DNA of 64,000 nucleotides from Bradyrhizobium lupini (GTDB taxonomy: Bacteria > Pseudomonadota > Alphaproteobacteria > Rhizobiales > Xanthobacteraceae). The stretch is from the NCBI RefSeq assembly GCF_040939785.1, contig NZ_CP162553.1, positions 4,917,001-4,981,000 of the forward strand, written 5' to 3'. Shown in pieces: positions 57,300-64,000 of the stretch. The notes under the pieces were generated by a model. It was given only the letters and a program-made list of their open reading frames with translations. It ran no database searches and was not told the DNA's origin. Every line of letters begins with the position of its first letter. The stretch's first letter is position 1. The position numbers were made by a program, and so were the translations under genes.

Positions 57300-58286
57300 G
57301 TGAGCGAACCAATGGCTGAGCAGGCTGCCCAAACGACCGGTGAGCAGACGAGCGTCGTCGAAGCCGCCGCGACCGCGCCGCAGGCCGTCGAGTCTGCGGG
57401 AATCGAGGCCCCTTCGATTGCCCCTGACCACGAGGCGCCGCCCAAGCCTGATCCGATCGAGATTGAGCCGCCGCGGATCGAGGTGCCGAAGTTCGAGGCC
57501 CAGGTTGAGCCCAAAGCCGAGACCAAGTCCGAGCCAAAGCCCGGCAAGCTCATCGTCATGGCACCCGCAGAGCGGTCCTGGGACCGTGAGGAGTTTGCGC
57601 CGCATGTGAAGGCGGACGAGCCGCGCGAGAGCGGCGGCGCGCGCCGCCTGTCGGCGATGGCCGCGGTAGTGGCGATTGCAGCCAGTGTCGGCGCCATCAG
57701 CGGCGCGCTCGCGACCGCAGGGATGATGCACTTCGCAAGCTCCGCGCCGGCACAGGTTGCCGACACCAGCGCGCTGGAATCCTCGGTCGCCCGGATTGAT
57801 GCCGATGTCGTCGCGCTCAAAGCCAACGTCGAGCATACCTCCAAGACCGGCCTCGGCCAGTTCAACCGGACCAACGACCGCCTCGACAAGCTCGAGAAGG
57901 CGCAGGCCGAGCCAATGGCCAAGATCGCAAAGCTGTCCGAGACGGTCGACAAGCTCCGCGCCACCCCGCCCGCGGCGCCCGTCCAGGCCGCAGCCGCCGT
58001 GCCCGCCAAGGAGACCACTGGTTCGATCGCACCGACCCAGGTTGCAACCGCCGCAGCTGCGCCGGCTCCCGTCGCACCCAAGACCGAGGTCGGCCGGTTG
58101 CCGACGGTCGAAGGCTGGGTGCTGCGCGACGTCTCCAACGGCGGCGCACTGGTCGAGGGCCGCGGTGGCCTCTACGAGGTGTATGCCGGTGACCCCATCC
58201 CAGGGGTTGGCCGTGTCGATGCGATCCGCCGTCAGGACGGCCGCTGGGTGGTCGTCACCAGCAAGGGGCTGATCGTCGCGCGCTGA
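57300..58286 (+). CDS. Single-pass membrane protein with coiled coil and conserved C-terminal domain
   Basis: 328 residues from a GTG at 57300 (GGTGGAG 12 bases before; an ATG at 57312 is possible). The N-terminal ~115 residues are acidic and rich in Pro/Glu/Ala. A membrane helix is at ~117-145 (AAVVAIAASVGAISGALATA). A coiled coil (SALESSVARIDADVVALKAN and later LDKLEKAQAE) follows, then a Pro/Ala linker and a final beta domain (VEGWVLRDVSNGGALVEGRG, YEVYAGDPIPGVGRVDAIRR). I know no function. It looks like an envelope-spanning adaptor. A terminator follows directly. Confidence 0.8.
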   Translation: MSEPMAEQAAQTTGEQTSVVEAAATAPQAVESAGIEAPSIAPDHEAPPKPDPIEIEPPRIEVPKFEAQVEPKAETKSEPKPGKLIVMAPAERSWDREEFAPHVKADEPRESGGARRLSAMAAVVAIAASVGAISGALATAGMMHFASSAPAQVADTSALESSVARIDADVVALKANVEHTSKTGLGQFNRTNDRLDKLEKAQAEPMAKIAKLSETVDKLRATPPAAPVQAAAAVPAKETTGSIAPTQVATAAAAPAPVAPKTEVGRLPTVEGWVLRDVSNGGALVEGRGGLYEVYAGDPIPGVGRVDAIRRQDGRWVVVTSKGLIVAR

Positions 58287-58306
58287 GCGGCCCATATCCG
58301 ATTTCG

Positions 58307-58343
58307 AAAAGGCGCTTCACCACGATGTGAAGCGCCTTTTTGC
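58307..58343 (+). terminator. Rho-independent terminator
   Basis: AAAGGCGCTTCAC pairs with GTGAAGCGCCTTT around a CACGAT loop, with TTTTTGCTT after. It ends the membrane-protein gene at 58286. Confidence 0.85.
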
Positions 58344-58378
58344 TTGAATAGCCGTCCCTGCGCGGTGTTACCTGAGGC

Positions 58379-59926
58379 ATGAGCCGCGCCTTGCGAATTC
58401 TCGTTGCCGCCGCCGTATTTTTCGGCGGCATCGTGTCGTTGTTGGCCGCGGAGAACGCGCAACTGGCACGCGGCACGGCGATCACCGATCCCGATCTCCT
58501 GCGCGAGCTCGACCAGCACGATGCGCTCACGATCTCGCGCCTGTTGTGGCCGGAGCGGAACGCGAACTTTCCGCTGACGACCGATCTGATGTTTTCGTGG
58601 TTGTCGCAGCTCAAGGAGATTCCTCCCGCGATCGAGGCGGAGATCGATCGCTACGTCGCCCAGCAGAAGGCGGCATATCCGACCGAGACCATCGGCGTCG
58701 GCGAGGGCTTCGACGTACAATTGTTCGATCGCGCCAATCTGAAATCCCGCGACACCCGTTTCGTGCTGGCCGGCATCGTCAACCGCATGGACCGGGCCTA
58801 TGTCTCGGAAGACTCCTGCGGCGAGATCAGGCTGATCTATCGTCTTGTGCGTTTCGAGACCAAACCGGATGGCGGCAGGACAGCCACGCGGCTGCCGATG
58901 ACGCTCAATCTGGTGATGAAGGCGCGCGACGTGCGCCAGATGGACGGGAACGGCAAGCCGATCACCTGCGCCGAGGTCGCGCGACGCTGGCTCGGCAATG
59001 GCGACTGGCAGGGGCTGATCGGCAGCGACTTCTTCCCTTACGATGCGATGCTCGATCGCATCGAGACCAACATTCAGATCTCAGTTGCGGCGAAATCGGC
59101 GCTGCACGATTTCCGCTCCGACTATCTGCTCAAGGTGTTCAAGTACGACGCCGCCTCGAAGACGTTCGAGGAATCGACGCTGGAGAACCAGATCGACCGC
59201 GACCGCATTCTCGCTGACAATGATCTCCGGCGCGACTTCAGGGATTGGCTGCTCGCGCCCGATCATCTTCGCGACTTCGATCGCGGTACGGTGCTGATCC
59301 CCGAGAAATTCCTGGCCAAGGCTGCAATCGTGCCGACGCCAGCCGGCCTTGATGCTTCTCCGTTGCAGCCGGAGTTCGGGATGGTGCAAGGGGAGGGCAA
59401 CGGAGAGGGACAGGGCGAGCCGGTCTTCTCCGACAACGACGTGGTTGGTGCGTTGAAGCAAGCTGCCGCGCGCGGGGACATGCAGAACGTCCGCTCGGTC
59501 GCGGGCTTCCAGCGCCGCCTCAATGACGTCACCTGCGCCGGCTGCCACCAGACCCGCGGCATCGGCGGCTTTCACTTCCCGGGCGTCGATTGGCTTGCGG
59601 ACAAGCCGTCCAACTCGACCATCGTGCCGGCCTCGCCGCATTTTCTTGGCGACCAGGTCCGCCGCCGTGACATCCTGACCGCGATGGCCGCAGGCAAACG
59701 TCCTGATTTCTCACGTGGATTTGCCAGCCGGCCGCAGACCCGCGGCAGCACTGAGCTGGCGGGGACCGAATATCAGGACGGCTGGGGCGCGCATTGTTCC
59801 CTGGAAAATGCGGGATCGCGATCGACCGACAGGAGTTTTACGTCATGGAGCTGTGCTAAAGGATTGACCTGTCAGGCTGCCGCGGCTTCGCGCCGCATCG
59901 GCATGTGCTTCATCAAGACGCGTTAG
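58379..59926 (+). CDS. Exported protein with a single c-type heme motif, unknown function
   Basis: 515 residues. N-terminal signal peptide (residues ~1-23, ending SLLAAENA). No homologue comes to mind for most of the length. One CxxCH is present: CAGCH at 386-390, in RLNDVTCAGCHQTRGIGGFH, with possible axial ligands downstream. The C-terminal part has further Cys residues (CSLENAG; CAKGLTCQAA; MCFIKTR) that may form disulfides. It may be a periplasmic monoheme cytochrome or have only one heme domain at the end of a large protein. The small TM protein gene follows 27 bases later. Confidence 0.75.
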   Translation: MSRALRILVAAAVFFGGIVSLLAAENAQLARGTAITDPDLLRELDQHDALTISRLLWPERNANFPLTTDLMFSWLSQLKEIPPAIEAEIDRYVAQQKAAYPTETIGVGEGFDVQLFDRANLKSRDTRFVLAGIVNRMDRAYVSEDSCGEIRLIYRLVRFETKPDGGRTATRLPMTLNLVMKARDVRQMDGNGKPITCAEVARRWLGNGDWQGLIGSDFFPYDAMLDRIETNIQISVAAKSALHDFRSDYLLKVFKYDAASKTFEESTLENQIDRDRILADNDLRRDFRDWLLAPDHLRDFDRGTVLIPEKFLAKAAIVPTPAGLDASPLQPEFGMVQGEGNGEGQGEPVFSDNDVVGALKQAAARGDMQNVRSVAGFQRRLNDVTCAGCHQTRGIGGFHFPGVDWLADKPSNSTIVPASPHFLGDQVRRRDILTAMAAGKRPDFSRGFASRPQTRGSTELAGTEYQDGWGAHCSLENAGSRSTDRSFTSWSCAKGLTCQAAAASRRIGMCFIKTR

Positions 59927-59953
59927 GCTGTCTCGAACCGGTTTGGATGACCC

Positions 59954-60118
59954 ATGACGGACTCCAGCGAAGCCAACAAGGAGCGCAATCGCGAGATCGC
60001 GCAGAATGAAGAGGCCAAGCAGGTTACCGGCAGCATCCGCGTCAGCACCTGGGCGGTCGCGGTCGTCGTCATCATCGGCGGAATCCTGTTCACGCTCGGC
60101 TGGCTGGCGCTGAAGTAG
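59954..60118 (+). CDS. Small single-pass membrane protein (54 residues)
   Basis: Reads MTDSSEANKERNREIAQNEE and continues to one TM helix (about residues 33-52, TWAVAVVVIIGGILFTLGWL) before ALK and TAG. The N-terminus is charged and cytoplasmic, consistent with a topogenic small protein. GGATG before the ATG is a weak Shine-Dalgarno. It lies between the cytochrome-like gene and the convergent GST gene. Function unknown. Confidence 0.6.
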   Translation: MTDSSEANKERNREIAQNEEAKQVTGSIRVSTWAVAVVVIIGGILFTLGWLALK

Positions 60119-60127
60119 TCGGCGCCC

Positions 60128-60775
60128 TCACTTCGCGTAATTCGTCATCCGCTTGCCGGGCAGCAGCTCGTAGGCCCGCCTCCAGCCGGGCAGCGCGGCC
60201 ATGCGGCCAAGCCAGGCGTGAATGGCGGGATAGCTTTCCGCGAAATCAAAGCCGTGCTCGTCGCTCGGATAGTGCAGATAGGCCATCATCGAGATATCGG
60301 CGACGGTCGGCCTGGTTCCGATCGCGAATTGATTGTGCTGGAGATGACCGTCGAGAATGCCGAGAAAATCCTCGAGGCGCCGGCGAAAATGTTTCAGCAC
60401 CTGCGGATCGTTGTTTTGTGTGAAGGCGCGCATGAAGCGGTAGGTCGCCATGTAGCCGGTGAGCTTGTGGTTGTCCCAGAACAGCCAGCGCAGCAGCTCG
60501 AACTTTTCCTCCTCGGTCTCGGCACCGAAACGCCCGAACTGCTCGGCAAGCTTGAGCAGGAGCGGCGCGGTCTGCGTCATCTTCACACCGTCGATTTCGA
60601 GCACGGGAATCTCGCCCATCTCGTTCACGCTCTTGCGCCATTCCGGCGTGCGCGTGACGCCGCCGACAAAGTCGGTCCAGACCGGCTCGAATCTCTCGCC
60701 GCAAAGTGTCAGCATCAGCGCCAGCTTGTAGCTGTTGCCGGATTCGGGGAAGTAGTGCAGGCGGTAGCTGGGCAT
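60128..60775 (-). CDS. Glutathione S-transferase
   Basis: 215 residues. The N-terminal thioredoxin-like domain starts YRLHYFPESGNSYKLALMLT (Ser/Tyr catalytic region near S14), with the cis-Pro motif EIPVLEIDGVKMTQTAPLLL. The C-terminal helical domain has GILDGHLQHNQFAIGTRPTV, then ADISMMAYLHYPSDEHG. It conjugates glutathione or serves a stress role. The substrate is not predictable. Convergent with the small membrane-protein gene, with a family-B repeat on its upstream side. Confidence 0.92.
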   Translation of the reverse strand: MPSYRLHYFPESGNSYKLALMLTLCGERFEPVWTDFVGGVTRTPEWRKSVNEMGEIPVLEIDGVKMTQTAPLLLKLAEQFGRFGAETEEEKFELLRWLFWDNHKLTGYMATYRFMRAFTQNNDPQVLKHFRRRLEDFLGILDGHLQHNQFAIGTRPTVADISMMAYLHYPSDEHGFDFAESYPAIHAWLGRMAALPGWRRAYELLPGKRMTNYAK

Positions 60776-60813
60776 GGGACCTCGCGATGACTGTGATTGT
60801 TGAAGCGATCTAC

Positions 60814-60942
60814 GTCGTCGTCCCGGCGAAGGCCGGGACCCATAACCACCGAACGCAGTTTGGCGAAGATTTGGAGTTATCAGCTTCGTTCGACAACTTC
60901 CTCTCTGGGATATGGGTCCCGGCCTTCGCCGGGACGACAGCG
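60814..60942. repeat. Long inverted repeat, family B copy 2
   Basis: The left arm reads GTCGTCCCGGCGAAGGCCGG, then GACCCATAACCACCGAAC. The right arm reads GGATATGGGTCCCGGCCTTC, then GCCGGGACGACAGCG. It matches 13508-13637. It lies between same-strand GST and CoA-transferase genes. Confidence 0.85.
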
Positions 60943-60967
60943 TGGATGTATGACCGCTGTCGGCTCC

Positions 60968-62173
60968 TTACCCCACAGCCCCCTGCGACCGCAGCTGCTT
61001 GATCGCGGCCTCATCGTATCCCGCGCCGCGCAAAATTTCGTCACTGTGCTCGCCGACGTCGGGCGGCTTGCGCGGCTGCACTTTCTTGGCGCCGTCGATC
61101 CAGATCGGGCTGGAGATGGTGAGCATGGCGTCGTTCTCGAACGGCACTAGCACCTCGTTATCGAGCATCTGCTTGTCGTTCGGGATGTCGTCCAAAATGC
61201 CGACAATGCCAAACACCAGTCCGTTGCCGTCGAGGATCTTGCGCCATTCGGCGAGATCCTTGGTCGCAAAGGTCTCGTCAAAGATCTTGATCAGCTCGAC
61301 GGAGCGCGCGTGGCGGTCGGGTTTGGTGGCAAAGCGCGGGTCGGTGATGAGATCTTCGCGGCCGAGACACCTGGCCAGCGTTGGAAACTGTTTCTCTTCG
61401 CTCAGCAGTGACAGGATCAGCCAGCGGCCGTCCTTGCACTGGTAGTGGTTGGCGACCGCGTTCAACGCGCGTTCGCGCGGCCGCCGCTCGGCGAACTTGG
61501 CGCCGCAGAGCTTTGCCTGCGCCAGCACGCTCGCAGCCCACACGCCGTTCGCCATCAGATTGGAGGCGACATGCGAGCCCTTGCCGGTCTTCTCGCGCTG
61601 ATAGAGCGCGGTGACGATGGCGCCGTAGAACGCCATGGCGCAGGGATGGTCGCCCATGCCGGCGACCGAGCGGGCCGGCGTCGTGTCGGTGTCGGCGCGC
61701 ACGAGATCCATCAGGCCGGAGCGCGCCCAATAGGCGTTGCTGTCGAAGCCGGGCTTGTTGGCCTCTTCGCCTTTCTCGCCATAACCGGTGAAGGAGGCGT
61801 AGATCAGGCGATCATTGAGATGGGCGAGATGGTCATAGGTGATGCCGAGCTTGGTGCGCACCGGCGGCGGCATGTTGGTGATGAAGACGTCGGCCTCTTC
61901 GACCAGCTTGTAGAGCACGGCCTGCGCTTCCGGCTTTGCGAGGTCGAGCGCGATGCTCTTCTTGTTGCGGGCCTCCAGCAGCCAGGCGAAATTGTGCTCG
62001 CTGGTCGGATAGCCCGGAATGTTGGGCAGATTGCGGTAGGGATCGCCGGCACCTGGCGGCTCGATCTTGACGACATCCGCGCCGAAATCCGACAGCACGG
62101 TCGCGGCTGCTGGTGCTGCGATGAAACTCGCGCAATCCAGCACCTTGAGCCCTGCAAAAATGCCCTTTTCCAT
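60968..62173 (-). CDS. CaiB/BaiF-family (class III) CoA transferase
   Basis: 401 residues, complete. It moves CoA between acyl-CoA and a free acid. The N-terminus MEKGIFAGLKVLDCASFIAA is characteristic, with VLSDFGADVVKIEPPGAGDP, LLEARNKKSIALDLAKPEAQ, YGEKGEEANKPGFDSNAYWA and SGLMDLVRADTDTTPARSVA, then GMGDHPCAMAFYGAIVTALY. The catalytic Asp of the family probably lies in the GLMDLV segment. The partner substrate cannot be named. It lies between the GST and putA genes with no clear operon mate. Confidence 0.93.
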   Translation of the reverse strand: MEKGIFAGLKVLDCASFIAAPAAATVLSDFGADVVKIEPPGAGDPYRNLPNIPGYPTSEHNFAWLLEARNKKSIALDLAKPEAQAVLYKLVEEADVFITNMPPPVRTKLGITYDHLAHLNDRLIYASFTGYGEKGEEANKPGFDSNAYWARSGLMDLVRADTDTTPARSVAGMGDHPCAMAFYGAIVTALYQREKTGKGSHVASNLMANGVWAASVLAQAKLCGAKFAERRPRERALNAVANHYQCKDGRWLILSLLSEEKQFPTLARCLGREDLITDPRFATKPDRHARSVELIKIFDETFATKDLAEWRKILDGNGLVFGIVGILDDIPNDKQMLDNEVLVPFENDAMLTISSPIWIDGAKKVQPRKPPDVGEHSDEILRGAGYDEAAIKQLRSQGAVG

Positions 62174-62286
62174 CGCGGCGTTGCTCCCTCACTCGTGTTG
62201 TTTCCCGCGCGCTGGAATTGGCGAGGGCCACGTCACGGCAGCATTAGACCGATGTTTCGGCGGGATGCAACGCTCCTCGCCGCGCC

Positions 62287-64000
62287 TCACTCATCCCCTG
62301 CGAGCAGGGCAGCATTGCCGCCGGCTGCTGCGGTGTTGATCGTCACGGTCTGCTCGGTCGCAAAGCGCGTGAGGTAGTGCGGGCCGCCGGCTTTCGGGCC
62401 GGTTCCGGACAGGCCGTTGCCGCCGAACGGCTGCACGCCAACCACGGCACCGATCATGTTGCGGTTGACGTAGATGTTGCCGATCTGGACGCGGTCGACG
62501 ATCGCCTCGATCGTATCGTCAATGCGGGAGTGGATGCCGAGCGTCAGCCCGTAGCCGGTGCGCTCGATCGCTTGCAGGACGCGTTCGAGATTTTCCGCAC
62601 GATAGCGCACGACGTGGAGGATCGGGCCGAACACCTCCTCGGTGAGCTGGCCGGCATCCCCAAGCTCGAAGATGTGCGGCGCCACGAAGCAGCCCTCCGG
62701 CGCGGTGCCGGCAAAGTGCAGCCGTGCCTCTCTCCTCATCCGTGCGATATGCGCATCGAGGCGCTGCTTGGCCTCGACATCGATCACCGGCCCGATATGG
62801 GTCGCGACGTCGCTTGGATCGCCGATCTTCAACTCGCGCGCCGCGCCCGCGATCATCTCGATCATGCGGTCGGCTACGTCCTCCTGCACGAACAGCAGCC
62901 GCAGCGCCGAGCAGCGCTGGCCGGCGGAACGAAACGCCGAGGTGACGACGTCGTCCGCGACCTGCTCTGGCAACGCGGTCGCATCCGCGATCATGGTGTT
63001 GATGCCGCCGGTCTCCGCGATCAGCGGCACGATCGGCCCGTCCTTGGCTGCCAGCGCCCGGTTGATGCTGCGCGCGACCTCGGTCGATCCGGTGAAGACG
63101 ATTCCACCGATATCGGGGTGCGCGGCCAGTGCGGCGCCGATGCGGCCGTCGCCAGTGACGAGGTGCAACGCGCTTGCGGGGATGCCGGCCTCGTGCAGCA
63201 GCCGCACCGCCTCGACCGCGATGCGCGGGGTCTGCTCTGCGGGCTTGGCCACCACGCTGTTGCCGGCCATCAGCGCCGCCGTGACCTGGCCGAGGAAGAT
63301 CGCCAGCGGAAAATTCCATGGCGAGATCGCCACGAAGACGCCGCGGCCGCGCATGGCCAGCGCATTGCTCTCGCCGGTCGGGCCCGGCATCGCCACATCG
63401 TTGCCGAACAGCTTGCGACCCTGCACGGCATAATAGCGGCAGAAGTCGGTGGCCTCGCGCAGCTCCGACAGCGCATCGTCGAGCGTCTTGCCGCCCTCGC
63501 GTTGCAGCAGCGCTATGAAATGGGGCGCGCGGTTCTCCAGAAGATGCGCGGCCTGCTCCAGCGCCGCCGCGCGCGTGGCTGCGGGTGTCCGGCTCCAGGC
63601 GGCAAAGCCGGCGCGCGCGGCAGCCACTGCCGCATTGGCCTGATCCGGCGTTGCGTCCGCGATCGGCTTGAGGTCGATCGTCTCGGCTTTGACCTCCGTC
63701 AGCAACCCGTCGAGCGCGGCGCGCGCGCCGAATTCGACGCCGCGCGAATTGCGCCGCTCCGGCGCGAACAGGTCGCCCGGCAACGGAATCTTGGGATGGG
63801 CCGCGTGCTGCGGCCGGACGATGGCATCCGCCGGGCGCTGCAACAGCGCCGTAACCGGCACGCGATAATCGGACGCTTGCGCCACGAAGGAGGAGTTGGC
63901 ACCGTTCTCCAACAGTCGCCGCACCAGATAGGCGAGCAGGTCGCGATGGCTGCCGACCGGGGCGTAGGTGCGGTAGGCGATCTCCGGGTGATCCTTGGCG
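62287..64000 (-). CDS. putA: Bifunctional proline dehydrogenase / P5C dehydrogenase, C-terminal part (start outside window)
   Basis: The frame enters from the right edge and ends at 62287, giving ~570 residues. It covers the end of the proline-dehydrogenase barrel (DHPEIAYRTYAPVGSHRDLL) and the aldehyde dehydrogenase domain. The latter has FVAISPWNFPLAIFLGQVTA, NAD-site IVFTGSTEVARSINRAL, the catalytic Cys in SAGQRCSALRLLFVQED, and FGGNGLSGTGPKAGGPHYLT near the end. PutA oxidises proline to glutamate, first at the membrane then with NAD. The end (NAALLAGDE) comes shortly after this ALDH domain, so no extra C-terminal domain is visible. Confidence 0.95.
   Translation of the reverse strand, partial: AKDHPEIAYRTYAPVGSHRDLLAYLVRRLLENGANSSFVAQASDYRVPVTALLQRPADAIVRPQHAAHPKIPLPGDLFAPERRNSRGVEFGARAALDGLLTEVKAETIDLKPIADATPDQANAAVAAARAGFAAWSRTPAATRAAALEQAAHLLENRAPHFIALLQREGGKTLDDALSELREATDFCRYYAVQGRKLFGNDVAMPGPTGESNALAMRGRGVFVAISPWNFPLAIFLGQVTAALMAGNSVVAKPAEQTPRIAVEAVRLLHEAGIPASALHLVTGDGRIGAALAAHPDIGGIVFTGSTEVARSINRALAAKDGPIVPLIAETGGINTMIADATALPEQVADDVVTSAFRSAGQRCSALRLLFVQEDVADRMIEMIAGAARELKIGDPSDVATHIGPVIDVEAKQRLDAHIARMRREARLHFAGTAPEGCFVAPHIFELGDAGQLTEEVFGPILHVVRYRAENLERVLQAIERTGYGLTLGIHSRIDDTIEAIVDRVQIGNIYVNRNMIGAVVGVQPFGGNGLSGTGPKAGGPHYLTRFATEQTVTINTAAAGGNAALLAGDE

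Overview
The window reads as a GC-rich alphaproteobacterial chromosome segment, most likely Bradyrhizobium or a close relative. This is inferred from the dnaG-rpoD order, the proteins I recognise, and the style of the intergenic inverted repeats. There is no ribosomal operon, CRISPR array, intact transposon or prophage. One tRNA gene (Glu, anticodon CTC) is present.

Layout. 1-12 kb: 3' end of dnaG, rpoD, a DCC-family oxidoreductase, a lytic transglycosylase, an SDR enzyme, a receiver protein, a LysE exporter, a 23-residue lysine-rich microprotein, a diguanylate cyclase, a secreted amidase, and rpoH on the minus strand. 12-16.6 kb: rluD (frameshifted), a small membrane protein whose start codon overlaps that of rluD, tRNA-Glu, a decayed PLD-like gene, a DUF900-type hydrolase and about 0.9 kb of non-coding repeat-like DNA. 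16.6-31 kb: an amidohydrolase-GTPase pair, a tautomerase/TetR divergon with two palindromes, two unknown proteins, a chemoreceptor, a racemase-like protein without its cysteines, a single-chain acyl-CoA carboxylase (frameshifted), an AcoR-type activator, and a flavin reductase with a luciferase-like monooxygenase. 31-42 kb: galactonate catabolism (dgoK, dgoA), poxB, a thioesterase, an amidase, a cyanuric-acid-hydrolase-type ring-opening enzyme (frameshifted) and tex. 42-49 kb: a Gly-rich secreted protein, a two-component system facing a PDZ pseudoprotease coupled to a LuxR-type regulator, a Tat-exported VOC protein, a DapA-family lyase and an active HtrA protease. 49-64 kb: a molybdenum hydroxylase large subunit without partners, a three-gene acyl-CoA oxidation operon, LemA with two TPM proteins, a membrane protein, a c-type cytochrome-like protein, a GST, a CoA transferase and the 3' part of putA.

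The most important caution is that six loci have reading frames broken by small indels. Several are one base short in a G/C/T run, and restoring that base recovers family motifs. This looks more like sequence error than mass gene decay, except perhaps for the PLD-like gene beside the tRNA, which has two shifts.

The most unusual biology is the cytoplasmic HtrA-like pseudoprotease (His and Ser both replaced) translationally coupled to a small LuxR-type regulator, next to an intramembrane-type sensor kinase. Other points of interest are the histone-H1-tail-like microprotein, the superimposed divergent start codons of rluD and its neighbour, a metallohydrolase paired with a CobW-type GTPase, a crotonase lacking both catalytic glutamates, and families of long inverted repeats, one copy of which abuts the start of a gene.
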